Below, piece by piece: positions 62,093 through 64,000 of a DNA stretch of 64,000 bases (the stretch's first letter is position 1; the number at the start of each line of letters is the position of its first letter). This DNA is from Mesorhizobium shangrilense (GTDB taxonomy: Bacteria; Pseudomonadota; Alphaproteobacteria; Rhizobiales; Rhizobiaceae). Location: positions 3,224,001-3,288,000 of the forward strand of contig NZ_JBEWSZ010000001.1 of the NCBI RefSeq assembly GCF_040537815.1, in the 5' to 3' direction. The notes beneath the pieces are model-generated. The model made no database searches. It was given only the letters and a program-made list of their open reading frames with translations, and was not told where the DNA came from. Both the position numbers and the translations under genes were made by a program.

Positions 62093-62167
62093 TGTTCATG
62101 CCCGCGCGAGAATGCCTCGCCCGAACATGTTGCAACGGAGCAAAGTGGCATACGATGACCGAAGCGC

Positions 62168-63253
62168 TCAGATTTGGTGATCGATTTTGCAATGTTTGCC
62201 GTTCGATGCGTGCCGTGCCTGCGGCCCCGCCGAGTTCGCGGGCGAACGGTCCTGTGCATCGAGCCTCGATGCGGCCTCTCGGCGAAACGACGCGGGGCTT
62301 TTGCCGGTCCATTTGTGGAATGCCCGATGAAAGGCACTTGGTTCGGAAAAGCCGATATCGGCGGACAGATCGGCCACGCTTCGGCTGCCGCCAAGCAAGG
62401 CTTCCATGGCCAGGGCTCGGCGCATTTCATCCTTGATGGAGCGATAGGTCTGCCCCTCTGATTGCAAGCGCCGGCGCAAGGTCGGCGCTTGCATACGCAT
62501 TCCCGCGGCGAGTGTCTCGAAGCTTGGCCACGCGGACGGAACCGTCATGTGCAGGCGTCCGCGAACAGCGGCGGAGAGCCCCTCATCGTGGCGATACCGC
62601 ACCAGAATATTGGCTGGCGCCTGGCGCAGGAATTCCCGCAAGGCGCTGTTGTCACGGATGACAGGCAGCGTCAGGAAATCGGCATCGAAGACAAGCCGGC
62701 TTTCCCGCTGATCAAACCGCACCGGGGCGCCGAAAAACAGGCGGTAGTCGGTTCCGTCGGGTGGCGCGCTGCATTTGAAATCCACCCAGCGGATCGGCAG
62801 GCGCCGGCCCACCAGCCAACAGTTCACGCCATGGACGATGATCCAGAAGGTGCGGTAGGCAAAGGCCGAGCGCAGCGGACTGGCGTCCTCCAAGATGACC
62901 TCGGCAAGTCCGTTCCTGACGATCAGTTGGCCGTGAGGATCATCGAGGACCACGCGCAGGAATCGCAGGCCTCGGCGCAGCGCATGCTCCAGCGTCTTGG
63001 TCGACAGCAGCGCGTGGCACAGCAGCGCGAAGCTGCCGGACCGCATCGGCCGAGCCCCTTCGCCGAAGAACTCGTCGTCCATGGTTTCGGCAACGGCATG
63101 CCAAAGCGCGCCATATTGCTCCGCGGAGATCGGTTGGGAAATGACCGGCGGCAGGCCCACCCGCGCCAGCAGGGGTTCGATCTCCACGTTGTGGCGGCGA
63201 AGGCATTCGAGCGTATCGTCCATGAAACAGGGAGCGATCATTCGACGTTCCAC
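62168..63253 (-). CDS. AraC family regulator (arabinose-binding-like N-domain, OruR/ArgR type)
   Basis: The 361-residue protein has an N-terminal PF12625-like sensor domain (RHNVEIEPLLARVGLPP to about 230) and a C-terminal AraC HTH pair (MRMQAPTLRRRLQSEGQTYRSI, SVADLSADIGFSEPSAFHRAFHKWTG, SPASFRR). This architecture is common among regulators of fatty acid, acetoin and amino acid breakdown. It lies 75 bp upstream of the SDR-thiolase pair in the same direction and 19 bp after the ligase gene, so it may belong to their transcript and control it. Confidence 0.92.
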   Translation of the reverse strand: MERRMIAPCFMDDTLECLRRHNVEIEPLLARVGLPPVISQPISAEQYGALWHAVAETMDDEFFGEGARPMRSGSFALLCHALLSTKTLEHALRRGLRFLRVVLDDPHGQLIVRNGLAEVILEDASPLRSAFAYRTFWIIVHGVNCWLVGRRLPIRWVDFKCSAPPDGTDYRLFFGAPVRFDQRESRLVFDADFLTLPVIRDNSALREFLRQAPANILVRYRHDEGLSAAVRGRLHMTVPSAWPSFETLAAGMRMQAPTLRRRLQSEGQTYRSIKDEMRRALAMEALLGGSRSVADLSADIGFSEPSAFHRAFHKWTGKSPASFRREAASRLDAQDRSPANSAGPQARHASNGKHCKIDHQI

Positions 63254-63272
63254 CGCTTATGACCCCGCCGCT

Positions 63273-64000
63273 CTAACGCTGTCCGCGATCAAATGTGGCA
63301 TCGCTCACACCGCGCTGCCGCAAGGCGTTCCTGGCGACTTTTTCTGTCGGCGTTCGCGGCAGCGGGGTGTCGGTAATCTCGATGTAGCGCGGAACCATGT
63401 GGCGAGGCGCGAGCTCCCGGAAGTGGTCGAGCAGAGCGGCGGGTTCCAGCGCGGACCCCGGTTTGCGCATGGCGACAACCATGATGTCTTCCTCGGTGAA
63501 TTCCGACGGAATTCCGAAAGCCGCACTCTCGACGATGTCGGGGTGTTTTTCAGCGACGGTTTCCACCTCGTAGGCGGAAATGTTCTCGCCCCGACGCCGG
63601 ATCGCCTCGTTGAGGCGATGCTTGAAATAGAGCCAGCCGTCTTCGTCCAGAAAGCCGGCATCGCCGGAATGATACCAAAGGTTCCTGAGCGTCTGCACCG
63701 TCTTGGCGTCTGCACGATAGTAGCCGGAAAACATGCTCCAGCTCTTGCTCGGGCGCGAAACGATTTCGCCGACAGTGCCGGGCGGCAGGCGCCTGTCGGC
63801 TTCGTCGACGATCGCCACTTCCCAGTCCGGATGCGGCCGGCCGCAGGAGCCCGGTCTCGTTTCATCCGCCGTGTCCAACGTTACAAAGCTGGTTTCGGTC
63901 TGGCCGTAGCCGGTGACAAGTTTCATGCCGAAGCGGCGCTCGAAAGCCTCCTTGTCCGGAACCATGGGAATGCACTGGCATATTTTGACGGGATTGCCGC
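63273..64000 (-). CDS. Acyl-CoA ligase (AMP-binding family), 5' end outside window
   Basis: The minus strand is open from base 64000 to a stop at 63273, giving the last 240 or so residues of an adenylating ligase. Visible motifs are VTGYGQTETSFVTLD (A5), the hinge and A7-A8 parts LWYHSGDAGFLDEDGWLYFKHR and NEAIRRRGENISAYEVE, and the A10 region LPRTPTEKVARNALRQ with catalytic lysine. It makes an acyl-CoA from acid, ATP and CoA. It is followed by AraC, SDR and thiolase genes, a natural beta-oxidation set. The true start is beyond the window. Confidence 0.9.
   Translation of the reverse strand, partial: GNPVKICQCIPMVPDKEAFERRFGMKLVTGYGQTETSFVTLDTADETRPGSCGRPHPDWEVAIVDEADRRLPPGTVGEIVSRPSKSWSMFSGYYRADAKTVQTLRNLWYHSGDAGFLDEDGWLYFKHRLNEAIRRRGENISAYEVETVAEKHPDIVESAAFGIPSEFTEEDIMVVAMRKPGSALEPAALLDHFRELAPRHMVPRYIEITDTPLPRTPTEKVARNALRQRGVSDATFDRGQR

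Noticed and set aside
1..64000. CRISPR arrays, tRNA and rRNA genes
   Set aside because: No regularly spaced repeats or recognisable tRNA or rRNA segments were seen by eye; a tRNA or covariance-model scan could still find one.

Overview
The window looks like chromosome from a GC-rich alphaproteobacterium of the order Rhizobiales, most like Mesorhizobium and its relatives. This rests on the gene repertoire (many solute-binding ABC uptake systems, TetR/GntR/LysR/AsnC regulators, an assimilatory NasTS-nirBD-nasA locus, uronate, fucose and polyamine modules), codon and base style, and protein sequence character. No rRNA, tRNA, CRISPR array or replication origin was seen. Both window edges cut genes: a thiolase at the left and an acyl-CoA ligase at the right.

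Layout. 1-6.1 kb (minus strand): an operon for a PF04392-type ABC importer, a TetR regulator, a class III aminotransferase and a thiolase, headed by a perfect 34-bp palindrome. 6.2-7.0 kb: a lone GIY-YIG protein. 7.2-12.1 kb: an AsnC/Lrp regulator divergent from threonine aldolase, then SMP-30 lactonase, a uronate-dehydrogenase-like enzyme and a semialdehyde dehydrogenase (oxidative uronate route). 12.3-18.3 kb: an FCD-only regulator remnant and a complete livGFHMK-type importer. 18.5-22.8 kb: sarcosine-oxidase-like flavoenzyme, NTF2-like protein, MFS transporter, DoeB/aspartoacylase-like deacylase. 23.0-24.4 kb: a VOC protein and a GST with a histone-H1-like tail.

24,658-28,129 is a complete 3,472-bp mobile element. 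It has 19-bp perfect terminal inverted repeats, an 8-bp target duplication (GAAGCGGC), an IS1-type transposase and four cargo genes: two small proteins, a P63C-domain protein and a NYN-domain protein. A cluster of ATGCGTGCAT-type palindromes lies in its divergent promoter. This is the most novel item in the window.

28.6-37.8 kb is the nitrate assimilation locus (nasT, nasS, a 62-residue ORF, narK, nirB, nirD, nasA, all minus). Between nasS and the structural genes lie a candidate NtrC site, a sigma-54 -24/-12 element, an ANTAR-type RNA hairpin with an A-N-N-G-N-N hexaloop, and an intrinsic terminator. Together these predict nitrogen-controlled initiation plus nitrate-controlled antitermination.

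38-43.3 kb: LysR regulator divergent from a class III aminotransferase, a gene-poor 1.5 kb with a frameshifted aminotransferase relic, and an APC permease. 43.9-49.7 kb: DegT aminotransferase, an atypical shikimate-dehydrogenase-like enzyme and a DapA-family enzyme, divergent from a UxaA-type dehydratase and a GntR regulator with an apparent second winged helix. 49.7-55.2 kb: XRE-cupin regulator, polyamine-type ABC importer and class IV aminotransferase. 55.3-58.3 kb: aldo/keto reductase, lactonase, DUF1349 protein and FucU mutarotase, probably oxidative L-fucose or related sugar catabolism. 58.8-64 kb: a second branched-chain-type binding protein, thiolase, SDR, AraC regulator and acyl-CoA ligase, probably a beta-oxidation-like acid degradation set.
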